DNA from: Bacillota bacterium
GTDB lineage: Bacteria > Bacillota > Clostridia > Peptostreptococcales > Anaerovoracaceae
Length of the DNA: 7,818 nt
Direction of reading: 5' to 3'
Assembly (NCBI GenBank): GCA_017619985.1
Contig: JAFZRG010000127.1
Coordinates: 1-7,818, forward strand
Shown in pieces: positions 1-5,295 of this stretch; the stretch's first letter is position 1, and each line of letters opens with the position of its first letter. A program made the position numbers and the translations under genes. A model generated the notes under the pieces. The model ran no database searches. It saw only the letters and a list, made by a program, of their open reading frames with translations, and had not been told where the DNA came from.

Positions 1-571
1 GGAAATGGCGGAGAGCGGGGTCTATGACCTCGTTCTCCTTGACATTATGCTGCCGGCCCTGAACGGGCTGGAAGTGCTGCGCCGGCTCCGCCGGACGTCT
101 GACGTGCCGGTGATCGTGCTGACCGCCAGAGACGCGGTCATGGACAAGGTCTCCGGCCTGGACATGGGCGCGGACGACTATGTGACGAAGCCCTTCGCGA
201 TCGAAGAGCTGCTGGCCCGCATCCGTCTGGCGCTGCGCCGCAGAGGCACCGCGAAGGCCGCGGAGGAAACGCTCACCTGCGGCGGGCTCTCCCTTTCCGT
301 GCCCCGCCACGAAGTGCGCTTCGAGGGCGAAGAGATCGACCTGACGAGCCGCGAATTCTCGCTGCTGCAGGTGCTGATGGAAAACAAGAACGTCGTACTC
401 TCCCGCGACAGTCTGCTCGAAAAGGTCTGGGGCTACGATTACATGGGAGAGACGAACGTGGTGGACGTGTACGTCCGCTATCTGAGAAGCAAGATCGACA
501 ACGTCTACGGCCGCAGCGTCATCCAGACGGTGCGCGGCGTAGGCTACGTCATCCGGGACGAACATGAGTGA
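1..571 (+). CDS. OmpR/PhoB-family response regulator, 5' end outside window
   Basis: This is the DNA-binding half of a two-component system: phosphorylation of the receiver domain switches a C-terminal winged helix that binds promoter DNA. The reading frame is open to the left edge, so the gene begins upstream. The ATG at 5 lies inside receiver strand beta-3 and is not the real start; about 35-40 residues, including the N-terminal acidic pair, are missing. Counting from that ATG, the phospho-acceptor is Asp13 in LLDIMLP, the switch Thr is Thr40 in VIVLTAR, and the conserved Lys is Lys62 in TKPF. The winged-helix domain spans about residues 88-185, with recognition helix TNVVDVYVRYLRSKID and the C-terminal hairpin TVRGVGYVIR. 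The stop overlaps the following histidine kinase start by 8 bases, which implies translational coupling and a cognate pair. Target genes and signal cannot be read from the sequence. Confidence 0.95.
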   Translation, partial: EMAESGVYDLVLLDIMLPALNGLEVLRRLRRTSDVPVIVLTARDAVMDKVSGLDMGADDYVTKPFAIEELLARIRLALRRRGTAKAAEETLTCGGLSLSVPRHEVRFEGEEIDLTSREFSLLQVLMENKNVVLSRDSLLEKVWGYDYMGETNVVDVYVRYLRSKIDNVYGRSVIQTVRGVGYVIRDEHE

Positions 572-1757
572 TAAGACGGGCAGAACGAGAGACAAAAGGA
601 TAAGGACGGGTTCCATCGCGCTCCGCATCGCGCTGGGGTCGGCCTTTTTCCTGCTGCTGGCCTTTTTCGTCATCGACGTGGCGGTGATCCTCATCGAAGC
701 CTGGCCCGAGCTTAAGGCGGGGTTCGGCGGCCGGACGAACGGCCTGCCGGGTCCGGAGGCCGTGCAGAACTGGTTTACGGCCTGCCGGGACGTGTTCCTG
801 ACCCGCCGCTTCGACCTGCTGCTGAAGGTCGAGGGCGTCGTGATCCTGGTCAAGCTCGTCATGGACCTTCTGCGGGTGCGCAATCAGCTGAAGCCGCTCG
901 ACGAGATCGCGCAGGCCGCCATGGACTTAAGCAACATCGACGTCGCCACGGACGAGCGCTTCGCTCGGCTGGAGAACGCGATCGACGAGCTGAGCCCGGC
1001 GGAGGAAGGCGCGGTGCTTTCCACGGGAGACGCGGAGCTGGAAGGTCTGGAAGGCGCGGTCAACAAGATGATCGGCCGCATGCGGGACGCCTACAAACAG
1101 CAGGCCCGCTTCGTGTCCGACGCGTCGCACGAACTGCGCACGCCTATCGCGGTCATCAAGGGGTACGCGGACATGCTCGACCGCTGGGGCAAGGAGGACG
1201 AGGCCATCCTCGAGGAATCCATCGCGGCCATCAAGACCGAGAGCGACAACATGCAGCACCTCGTGGAGCAGCTGCTGTTCCTGGCGCGGGGCGATTCCGG
1301 CCGTACACCGGTGGAGAAAGCGGACTTCAGCCTGACGGATATGATGAAGGAGGTCTGCAGCGAATCGTCCATGATCGACGAAACGCACACATACCGCCTC
1401 GACGCGGAGGAGGGCGTGACCGCCTACGGCGACGTTTCGCTCCTGAAGCAGACGGCGCGCATCCTGATCGAGAACGCGAAGAAATACTCGCCCGAAAACA
1501 CCGAGATCGTGCTCGCGGTCAAACAAAAGGATGGCCGGCCATGCTTCTCCGTTGAGGACAGCGGCATCGGCATGGACAGCGAAGCGCAGGCACACATCTT
1601 CGAACGCTTCTACCGGGCGGACGATTCCCGGGCGAGAAGCAGCGGCGGTACAGGGCTGGGTCTGGCCATCGCGAAATGGATCGTAGACAGGCACGGCGGA
1701 CGCTTCGAAGTGCTGTCGCGCAAGGATATCGGCACCAGGATCAGCGTGATCCTATAA
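564..1757 (+). CDS. Sensor histidine kinase, HisKA/HATPase type
   Basis: This membrane sensor kinase autophosphorylates on a histidine and passes the phosphate to the response regulator encoded just upstream. The 397-residue protein has a first membrane segment at about 20-45, a short outside loop of about 43 residues, a second, less hydrophobic segment at about 88-104, and a long juxtamembrane stretch at 105-178 that is HAMP-like but acidic and atypical. The HisKA H-box contains His189 (SDASHELRTP). The ATPase domain shows the N-box (Asn304 in ILIENAKKYS), the G1 box DSGIGM (from Asp332), the F-box IFERFYRADD and the G2 box GGTGLGLAIAK (361-371). All catalytic motifs are intact. The ATG at 564 sits inside the end of the regulator gene, with only a weak upstream GGGA, so coupled translation is likely. 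There is no recognisable extracellular sensor domain; with so small a loop the signal may come from within the membrane or from a partner protein (inference). Confidence 0.94.
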   Translation: MSDKTGRTRDKRIRTGSIALRIALGSAFFLLLAFFVIDVAVILIEAWPELKAGFGGRTNGLPGPEAVQNWFTACRDVFLTRRFDLLLKVEGVVILVKLVMDLLRVRNQLKPLDEIAQAAMDLSNIDVATDERFARLENAIDELSPAEEGAVLSTGDAELEGLEGAVNKMIGRMRDAYKQQARFVSDASHELRTPIAVIKGYADMLDRWGKEDEAILEESIAAIKTESDNMQHLVEQLLFLARGDSGRTPVEKADFSLTDMMKEVCSESSMIDETHTYRLDAEEGVTAYGDVSLLKQTARILIENAKKYSPENTEIVLAVKQKDGRPCFSVEDSGIGMDSEAQAHIFERFYRADDSRARSSGGTGLGLAIAKWIVDRHGGRFEVLSRKDIGTRISVIL

Positions 1758-1773
1758 ACAAAACAGGAGATAC

Positions 1774-3147
1774 ATGAAACAGACAAACTGGATGCCAGTC
1801 CTGACCGAAAAGGGCGGACCGGCCTATAAACAACTGGAACAGGCACTCCTGCAGGCGGTCAGCGACGGGGAATTGTCTCCGGGTGATCGCCTTCCTTCCG
1901 TTCGCAAGTTAGCTGCCGCGCTGGGGATCCACACGGAGACGGTAAGCCGCGCACTGGCGCAAGCAGAAGCAAAAGGCGCTGTCCGCAGCGTGCGGGGCAG
2001 CGGGGTCTACGTTACGGAAGGCGCAAAAGGGGCGTCGCTGCTCAAGCCGTATGCCGCCGGCAGCGGTATCGTGGAGCTGGGGAGCCTGTCGCCAGCTATC
2101 TTGGATCTTGCAGCGCTTCAGGGGTCATTGCAGCAGGCAGCATTGGGAACCGACCTGCAAAGCCTGTTTGGATATGTGCCGGACAAAGGGTTTGGAGAGA
2201 ATCTGTCCGCAAAAGAGATCCTTCGGCGGCTTGGCTGCCATGCGGAAAGCGACGAGATTCTGTACGCCTGCGGCGGTCAAAACGCGATCGTTGCCACGAT
2301 GCTCTCTGCGTTCAAGCCTGGCGACCGCATTGGGGCTGATCCTTACATATACCCCGGGATCCGCTCTGTTGCGGCGATGTTGGGACTGGAGCTGGTATGC
2401 ATCGGAGGACAGGGCCCTGAAATGACGGAAGAGGAACTGGAGACCGCTGTGAGATGCGGGATCCGAGGTCTTTATGTGACCCCGGACTTGCAAAATCCGA
2501 CGACCCATGTTATGTCACAGCACTGCATGGATCGGATCGCTGCGCTTGCGGAGAAAGAAGACATTCTGGTCCTGGAAGACGATATATTCGGGCTTGCGCA
2601 AACGAACCGCCCAGCTTCCATCGCAGACCGCTGTCCGAATCACACGGTTTTTATTGCCAGTCTGTCGAAGATCGTGTCACCCGGCCTTCGCCTTGCATAT
2701 GTGAAATGCCCGCAAAGCTTGAAAAGCAGGCTTTCCGAGACGCTTCACAACATTCAGGGCAGTGTTGTTCCCGCATCGCTTGCCGTGATGGAAGATATCG
2801 TCCGCGAGGGGAAGCTGGACAGCATGATAGCGCAATACCGCAGCCGGACCTGGGTGCGAAATCTGTACGTCGAACAGTACCTGAAGGGTTGCGAGATCCG
2901 GGGAGACCTGTTTGATCCGCTGCGGTGGTGCGTGCTGCCTTTTGCCGCAGACGGAATGGAATTGGAGCGGCGGGCGCTGGCCAGGGGCGTGCGGATCAAC
3001 TGTGCGGAACGCTTCTATATTGGAAGCGGACAGCCGGCATCGGCATTTCGCCTTTGCCCGGTGACACCAACCAAAGAATCAGACCTGAAAGAATCGCTCC
3101 TTCGTCTCAGCAGTCTCCTGGAAGAGCTGCGCTGGGAAGCCTGGTGA
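1774..3147 (+). CDS. MocR-type transcriptional regulator (GntR wHTH + aminotransferase fold)
   Basis: MocR/GabR regulators fuse a GntR winged helix to a PLP-binding fold-type-I aminotransferase domain used as a ligand sensor. In this 457-residue protein the winged helix occupies about residues 15-83 (PAYKQLEQAL, the GDRLPSVRKLAAAL helix, and the wing RSVRGSGVYV). A linker leads to the aminotransferase domain at about 100-455. Visible PLP-site elements are the GGQNA turn (167-171), PDLQNPTT with Asn241, LEDDIFG with Asp269/Asp270, Lys299 in SLSK as the predicted Schiff-base lysine, and Arg426 in FRLCPV, the usual substrate carboxylate arginine. AGGAG at 1765-1769 precedes the ATG. The gene begins 16 bases after the kinase stop with no terminator between, so read-through from the two-component operon is possible. 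It ends at a strong terminator, and the next operon is its likely target (inference). Codon choice is less GC-biased than in the kinase gene. A plain aminotransferase is unlikely given the intact winged helix. Confidence 0.93.
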   Translation: MKQTNWMPVLTEKGGPAYKQLEQALLQAVSDGELSPGDRLPSVRKLAAALGIHTETVSRALAQAEAKGAVRSVRGSGVYVTEGAKGASLLKPYAAGSGIVELGSLSPAILDLAALQGSLQQAALGTDLQSLFGYVPDKGFGENLSAKEILRRLGCHAESDEILYACGGQNAIVATMLSAFKPGDRIGADPYIYPGIRSVAAMLGLELVCIGGQGPEMTEEELETAVRCGIRGLYVTPDLQNPTTHVMSQHCMDRIAALAEKEDILVLEDDIFGLAQTNRPASIADRCPNHTVFIASLSKIVSPGLRLAYVKCPQSLKSRLSETLHNIQGSVVPASLAVMEDIVREGKLDSMIAQYRSRTWVRNLYVEQYLKGCEIRGDLFDPLRWCVLPFAADGMELERRALARGVRINCAERFYIGSGQPASAFRLCPVTPTKESDLKESLLRLSSLLEELRWEAW

Positions 3148-3149
3148 GC

Positions 3150-3187
3150 AAAGTGTGCGGGTGAAAATCCGCACACTTTTTCTTTTT
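3150..3187 (+). terminator. Rho-independent terminator after the MocR gene
   Basis: A perfect 11-bp stem (AAAGTGTGCGG at 3150-3160 and CCGCACACTTT at 3169-3179) with an 8-base loop is followed by TTTCTTTTTT. It begins 2 bases after the MocR stop codon. It separates the regulator transcript, and any read-through from the two-component operon, from the racemase operon. Confidence 0.93.
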
Positions 3188-3198
3188 TGCCGGTTTCA

Positions 3199-3228
3199 TT
3201 GAGAGGATCACGCCCTGCCTGCTATACT
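3199..3228 (+). promoter_or_regulatory. Sigma-A-type promoter of the racemase/flavin reductase operon
   Basis: A -35 element TTGAGA (3199-3204) and a -10 element TATACT (3223-3228) are separated by 18 bp. They lie just after the upstream terminator and about 47 bp before the start codon at 3275. The predicted transcription start is near 3235, which leaves a leader of about 40 bases ending in the ribosome binding site AAAGGAG (3261-3267). Confidence 0.8.
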
Positions 3229-3234
3229 GCAGGC
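3217..3234. promoter_or_regulatory. Candidate operator: inverted repeat framing the -10 hexamer
   Basis: GCCTGC (3217-3222) and its exact reverse complement GCAGGC (3229-3234) flank the -10 hexamer TATACT on both sides with no extra base. A dimer bound here would cover the promoter core and block RNA polymerase. The adjacent MocR-type regulator is the natural candidate ligand-responsive repressor, although MocR proteins often use direct repeats. The symmetry is seen directly; the operator role is inferred. Confidence 0.5.
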
Positions 3235-3274
3235 AACAAGAGAGAAACGACCCGGCAGTGAAAGGAGCAAAACC

Positions 3275-3928
3275 ATGAAGACGATCGGCATCCTCGCGGA
3301 TGAACTTGCAGATACCAGATTAGGCGTCGCCTATTACGAGAAAAAAGGGCTGAAAACGGTCAGCAGGCCCATTGTGTCCGTTTCCGGGACATTCGATACT
3401 TTTGCGGTAAGATCACCGGAAGAAAAACACGCGTATGTCGTGTCCTTGGTGGAGGCGCTGAAAACGGAAGGCGCGGAGGCCATCTGCGTGAACGCGAACA
3501 CCATCTGCGGGCACGTGGATTTTCAAAAGATTGCGGAAGAAACTGGGATGCGCATCGCGACGCCGATGCAGGCATACGGCAGGATCTGTGAGACCCATCG
3601 CCATCCGCTGATCCTTGCGGTGACTGCCGCGGCGATCAGCAGCATTCAGGCAGCTGTATCCGCAGCTGTGCCCGACGCGAACGTATTAGGCGTCTACGAC
3701 ATAGATCTTGCTCATAACGTGGAAGCAGGAATGGCACCAATGGAGATCGTGGAGGCCAGAGGCTTGCAGCATCTCTGCGATTATGCAAAAGCCTGCGGCT
3801 GCAGCGCCATTATTCTTGGCTGCACGCACCTGCCGTATCTGGCAAAGGAATTTCAGGAATGCACGGAACTGCCTGTCATCGACCCCGCAGACATCGTCGC
3901 GGAGATGCTGGGCGTTTACTGTGAATAG
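3275..3928 (+). CDS. Asp/Glu racemase superfamily protein, first catalytic Cys replaced
   Basis: This 217-residue soluble protein belongs to the cofactor-independent Asp/Glu/hydantoin racemase superfamily, a duplicated alpha/beta fold with one catalytic residue per half. Family signs are the N-terminal strand MKTIGILAD, the VNANTICG motif (72-79) at the end of the central strand of the first half, and IILGCTHLPYL (179-189), which carries the second-half catalytic Cys183. In classical two-base racemases the first motif reads CNT; here it reads ANT, with Ala74 in the catalytic position and other cysteines nearby at 71 and 78. The protein may therefore be stereospecific, a decarboxylase or isomerase of the same fold, or a racemase using another base. 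The substrate is not identifiable. The gene is first in a two-gene operon, with AAAGGAG 7 bases before the ATG, and lies directly downstream of the MocR gene. Confidence 0.85.
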   Translation: MKTIGILADELADTRLGVAYYEKKGLKTVSRPIVSVSGTFDTFAVRSPEEKHAYVVSLVEALKTEGAEAICVNANTICGHVDFQKIAEETGMRIATPMQAYGRICETHRHPLILAVTAAAISSIQAAVSAAVPDANVLGVYDIDLAHNVEAGMAPMEIVEARGLQHLCDYAKACGCSAIILGCTHLPYLAKEFQECTELPVIDPADIVAEMLGVYCE

Positions 3929-3955
3929 AAAGATAGACAGAGAGGAGAAAGAACC

Positions 3956-4531
3956 ATGAAGAAACAGATCGGACCCGGGACCTATGTATTTCCCACCCCT
4001 ACGTATATTATCGGAACCTATAACGAAGACGGCACGGCGGATGTCATGAACCTTGCTTGGGGCGGTGTATGCGGCTTTAAACCGCCCTGCGTGCAGATCA
4101 GCCTGAATACGGGGCGGCGTACCCGGGAGAATCTGTTGCGTACCGGATGCTTTACCGTAAATATCGGCGGTGTTAATCTGATGGCGGAATCCGACTATTT
4201 CGGCCTGATCTCCGGCAGCAAGGCGAATAAGCTGGAAACTGTTGGGTTCACTTCGACGAGAAGCGAGAACGTGGATGCGCCGGTCATCGATCAGTATCCG
4301 CTGACCCTTGAGTGCCGCATGGTCGACAGCCGCGAGATCGGGCCACATTTAATGGTGATCGGCGAGATTGTAGGCGTCGTGTGCGATGAGGATGTGCTGG
4401 ATGATAAAGGTAAGCCAGATGTGAAAAAGATTAAGCCCTTGGGGCTGGATCCCATCGGGCACAATTACATCGCCTTCGACCACATTGTCGGAGAAGCCTA
4501 CAAGGAAGGACGCAAATATTTGAATAAGTAA
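3956..4531 (+). CDS. Flavin reductase family protein (FMN-binding split barrel, flavoredoxin-like)
   Basis: This 191-residue protein matches the FMN-binding flavin reductase-like family, which binds FMN in a homodimeric split barrel and passes electrons from NAD(P)H or protein donors. Visible family elements are the start of the barrel (FPTPTYIIGTY, 12-22), DVMNLAWGGVCGFKPPCVQI (29-48), which contributes to the FMN pocket, RTRENLLRTGCFTVNI (55-70), a LISGSKANKLE segment (84-94) near the flavin, and a C-terminal IGHNYIAFD (167-175). The length is normal for the stand-alone family. It is the second gene of the racemase operon: 27 bases separate it from the first gene, with AGAGGAGA upstream. 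It faces a rubredoxin gene convergently, which is notable because related proteins are fused to rubredoxin in some anaerobes. Whether it serves the racemase-like enzyme's pathway or rubredoxin-linked redox chemistry is unknown. Confidence 0.88.
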   Translation: MKKQIGPGTYVFPTPTYIIGTYNEDGTADVMNLAWGGVCGFKPPCVQISLNTGRRTRENLLRTGCFTVNIGGVNLMAESDYFGLISGSKANKLETVGFTSTRSENVDAPVIDQYPLTLECRMVDSREIGPHLMVIGEIVGVVCDEDVLDDKGKPDVKKIKPLGLDPIGHNYIAFDHIVGEAYKEGRKYLNK

Positions 4532-4552
4532 GCGAAGCATCCTCAACGATGC

Positions 4553-4590
4553 AAAAAAGCGCCCCGGCAGTCTTGCCGGAGCGCTTCTCT
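4553..4590. terminator. Bidirectional terminator between convergent operons
   Basis: A 13-bp stem with one C-A mismatch pairs AAGCGCCCCGGCA (4557-4569) with TGCCGGAGCGCTT (4574-4586) around a GTCT loop. On the plus strand it is followed by CTCTTTT; on the minus strand by the complement of the A run 4553-4558, giving six T. It can thus end both the flavin reductase transcript and the rubredoxin transcript. A smaller hairpin (GCATC/GATGC, 4537-4552) lies just left of it. Confidence 0.88.
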
Positions 4591-4598
4591 TTTGCTTC

Positions 4599-4757
4599 TT
4601 ATTCGACTTTCTCGAAGGCGTCCTTGCCTAAGCCGCAGACGGGGCAGACCCAATCTTCGGGGATGTCTTCGAACGCAGTGCCGGGCGCGATGCCGTTGTC
4701 GGGGTCACCGACCGCGGGATCGTACACGTAACTGCAGGGGCATTCGTACTTATCCAT
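4599..4757 (-). CDS. Rubredoxin, 52 aa, with an unusual C-x-C first knuckle
   Basis: Rubredoxins are small electron carriers with one iron held by four cysteines. Reading from the ATG at 4757 down to the TAA at 4599 gives 52 residues, the usual size. Clear family hallmarks are YVYDP, the GDPDNGIAPGT loop (17-27), FEDIPEDWVCPVCG (29-42) and the end GKDAFEKVE. The second iron knuckle is normal (Cys38-Pro-Val-Cys41, then Gly). The first is not: it reads Cys6-Pro-Cys8-Ser, one residue shorter than the standard C-x2-C-G. Because exactly one codon is missing and the frame holds, a simple sequencing frameshift does not explain it. The gene starts 3 bases after the YegP-like gene, with its ribosome binding site (GAAGAGG) inside that gene's last codons, so the two are translationally coupled. 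Likely partners include the flavin reductase on the opposite strand or other oxygen-defence enzymes (inference). Confidence 0.9.
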   Translation of the reverse strand: MDKYECPCSYVYDPAVGDPDNGIAPGTAFEDIPEDWVCPVCGLGKDAFEKVE

Positions 4758-4760
4758 CGT

Positions 4761-5132
4761 TTATGCCTCTTCCATAACGGCTTCGGAATCTGCGTTCTTT
4801 CTGACGCTCTCGATGCCGTTCTTGCAGCCGGACATGCTGGAGTAGCCTTCGGATGTGAGGATGATCTCGCCGTTGGCAGCCTTCAGTCTGAATCTGAGTT
4901 CACCGGCCTTGTCGGTGTAGATCTCGAACTTGGGGTTCTTGGCCTTCTCGAAGCCTTCGACGGTCTGGTCTTCAACTGCGGCGATCGGAGCGTTCTTGGC
5001 GACGCTGGCGATGCCGTTCTTGGCGCTGGACAGAGCCGTATAGACCTCGGAAACACCGATGATCTCGCCGTTGCCGGCCTTCAGACGGAACGTGAAGCCG
5101 GTCTTGGTCTCTTTGATAACATATTTGCCCAT
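4761..5132 (-). CDS. YegP/DUF1508 (UPF0339) family protein with two tandem repeats
   Basis: This 123-residue soluble protein is made of two copies of the DUF1508 motif. Copy 1 covers about residues 12-48 and copy 2 about 79-114; both contain FRLKAxNGEII, a following SExY, and KNGIxSVxKNA. The family, named after Escherichia coli YegP, has a small beta-rich fold and no firmly assigned biochemical role. The start at 5132 is well supported by a perfect AGGAGG ribosome binding site (5141-5146) 8 bases upstream. The gene is the first in an operon with rubredoxin. No signal peptide or membrane segment is seen. A stress-related function in this operon is suggested only by the rubredoxin neighbour. 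Confidence 0.92.
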   Translation of the reverse strand: MGKYVIKETKTGFTFRLKAGNGEIIGVSEVYTALSSAKNGIASVAKNAPIAAVEDQTVEGFEKAKNPKFEIYTDKAGELRFRLKAANGEIILTSEGYSSMSGCKNGIESVRKNADSEAVMEEA

Positions 5133-5164
5133 GGGTATGTCCTCCTATCAAGTAATAAGAAGTG

Positions 5165-5180
5165 TTTTGATATATCAAAA
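5165..5180. promoter_or_regulatory. Perfect 16-bp palindrome over the predicted transcription start
   Basis: TTTTGATATATCAAAA is a perfect palindrome without a spacer. It begins 2 bases downstream of the -10 element of the yegP-like/rubredoxin promoter and covers the predicted +1, a classic repressor position. It superficially resembles an FNR box, but the TTGAT and ATCAA half-sites are 2 bases apart rather than the 4 FNR needs. The binding protein is unknown. The symmetry is seen directly and the operator role is inferred. Confidence 0.55.
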
Positions 5181-5182
5181 TC

Positions 5183-5210
5183 AGTATAGCATTTTATGAA
5201 CAAAAATCAA
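5183..5210 (-). promoter_or_regulatory. Promoter of the yegP-like/rubredoxin operon
   Basis: Read on the minus strand, TTGATT (5210-5205) and TATACT (5188-5183) are separated by 16 bp, and a TG one base before the -10 makes it an extended -10 (TGCTATACT). The predicted start is near 5176, giving a leader of about 44 bases to the ATG at 5132. The surrounding DNA is much more AT-rich than the rest of the window, as expected for a strong promoter. Confidence 0.75.
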
Positions 5211-5235
5211 AGTTTTCTCTTTTTTCCCGTGACCC

Positions 5236-5248
5236 GCGGCAAAGCCGC
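5236..5248. other. Small inverted repeat in the divergent intergenic region
   Basis: GCGGC-AAA-GCCGC forms a 5-bp inverted repeat between the yegP-like promoter and the promoter of the LtaS-like gene. No T run follows on either strand in terminator position. It could be a binding site for a regulator of the divergent promoters, or chance in GC-rich DNA. The rest of 5211-5277 shows a pyrimidine-rich tract (5214-5227) and nothing else recognisable. Confidence 0.25.
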
Positions 5249-5277
5249 CCGCCGCGCCGTCCTTCCGGAGCGATCTA

Positions 5278-5286
5278 TGATATAAT
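5278..5286 (+). promoter_or_regulatory. Extended -10 promoter element of the LtaS-like gene
   Basis: TGATATAAT is a perfect extended -10 (TG, one base, TATAAT). No convincing -35 lies 16-18 bp upstream (the region reads CCGTCC or similar). The predicted transcription start is near 5293, only 2-3 bases before the ATG at 5296. Confidence 0.65.
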
Positions 5287-5295
5287 TATATAGTT

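Noticed and set aside
927..1694. Long minus-strand reading frame inside the kinase gene
   Set aside because: It is the antisense shadow of a gene with strong codon bias; its protein is Arg/His/Val-rich with no recognisable domain, and there is no ribosome binding site.
1753..1758. TATAAA at the kinase end as a MocR gene promoter
   Set aside because: No -35 at the right distance, and it overlaps the stop codon; too weak to call.
3686..4348. Minus-strand frame of 220 codons across the racemase and flavin reductase genes
   Set aside because: It spans two well-supported plus-strand genes and their intergenic gap, with no recognisable domain or ribosome binding site.
4549..4777. Small plus-strand frames across the rubredoxin gene
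   Set aside because: The minus strand encodes an obvious rubredoxin over the same bases, and the frames start inside the terminator or lack a ribosome binding site.
5165..5180. Reading the palindrome as an FNR box
   Set aside because: FNR needs TTGAT-N4-ATCAA; here the half-sites are 2 bases apart.
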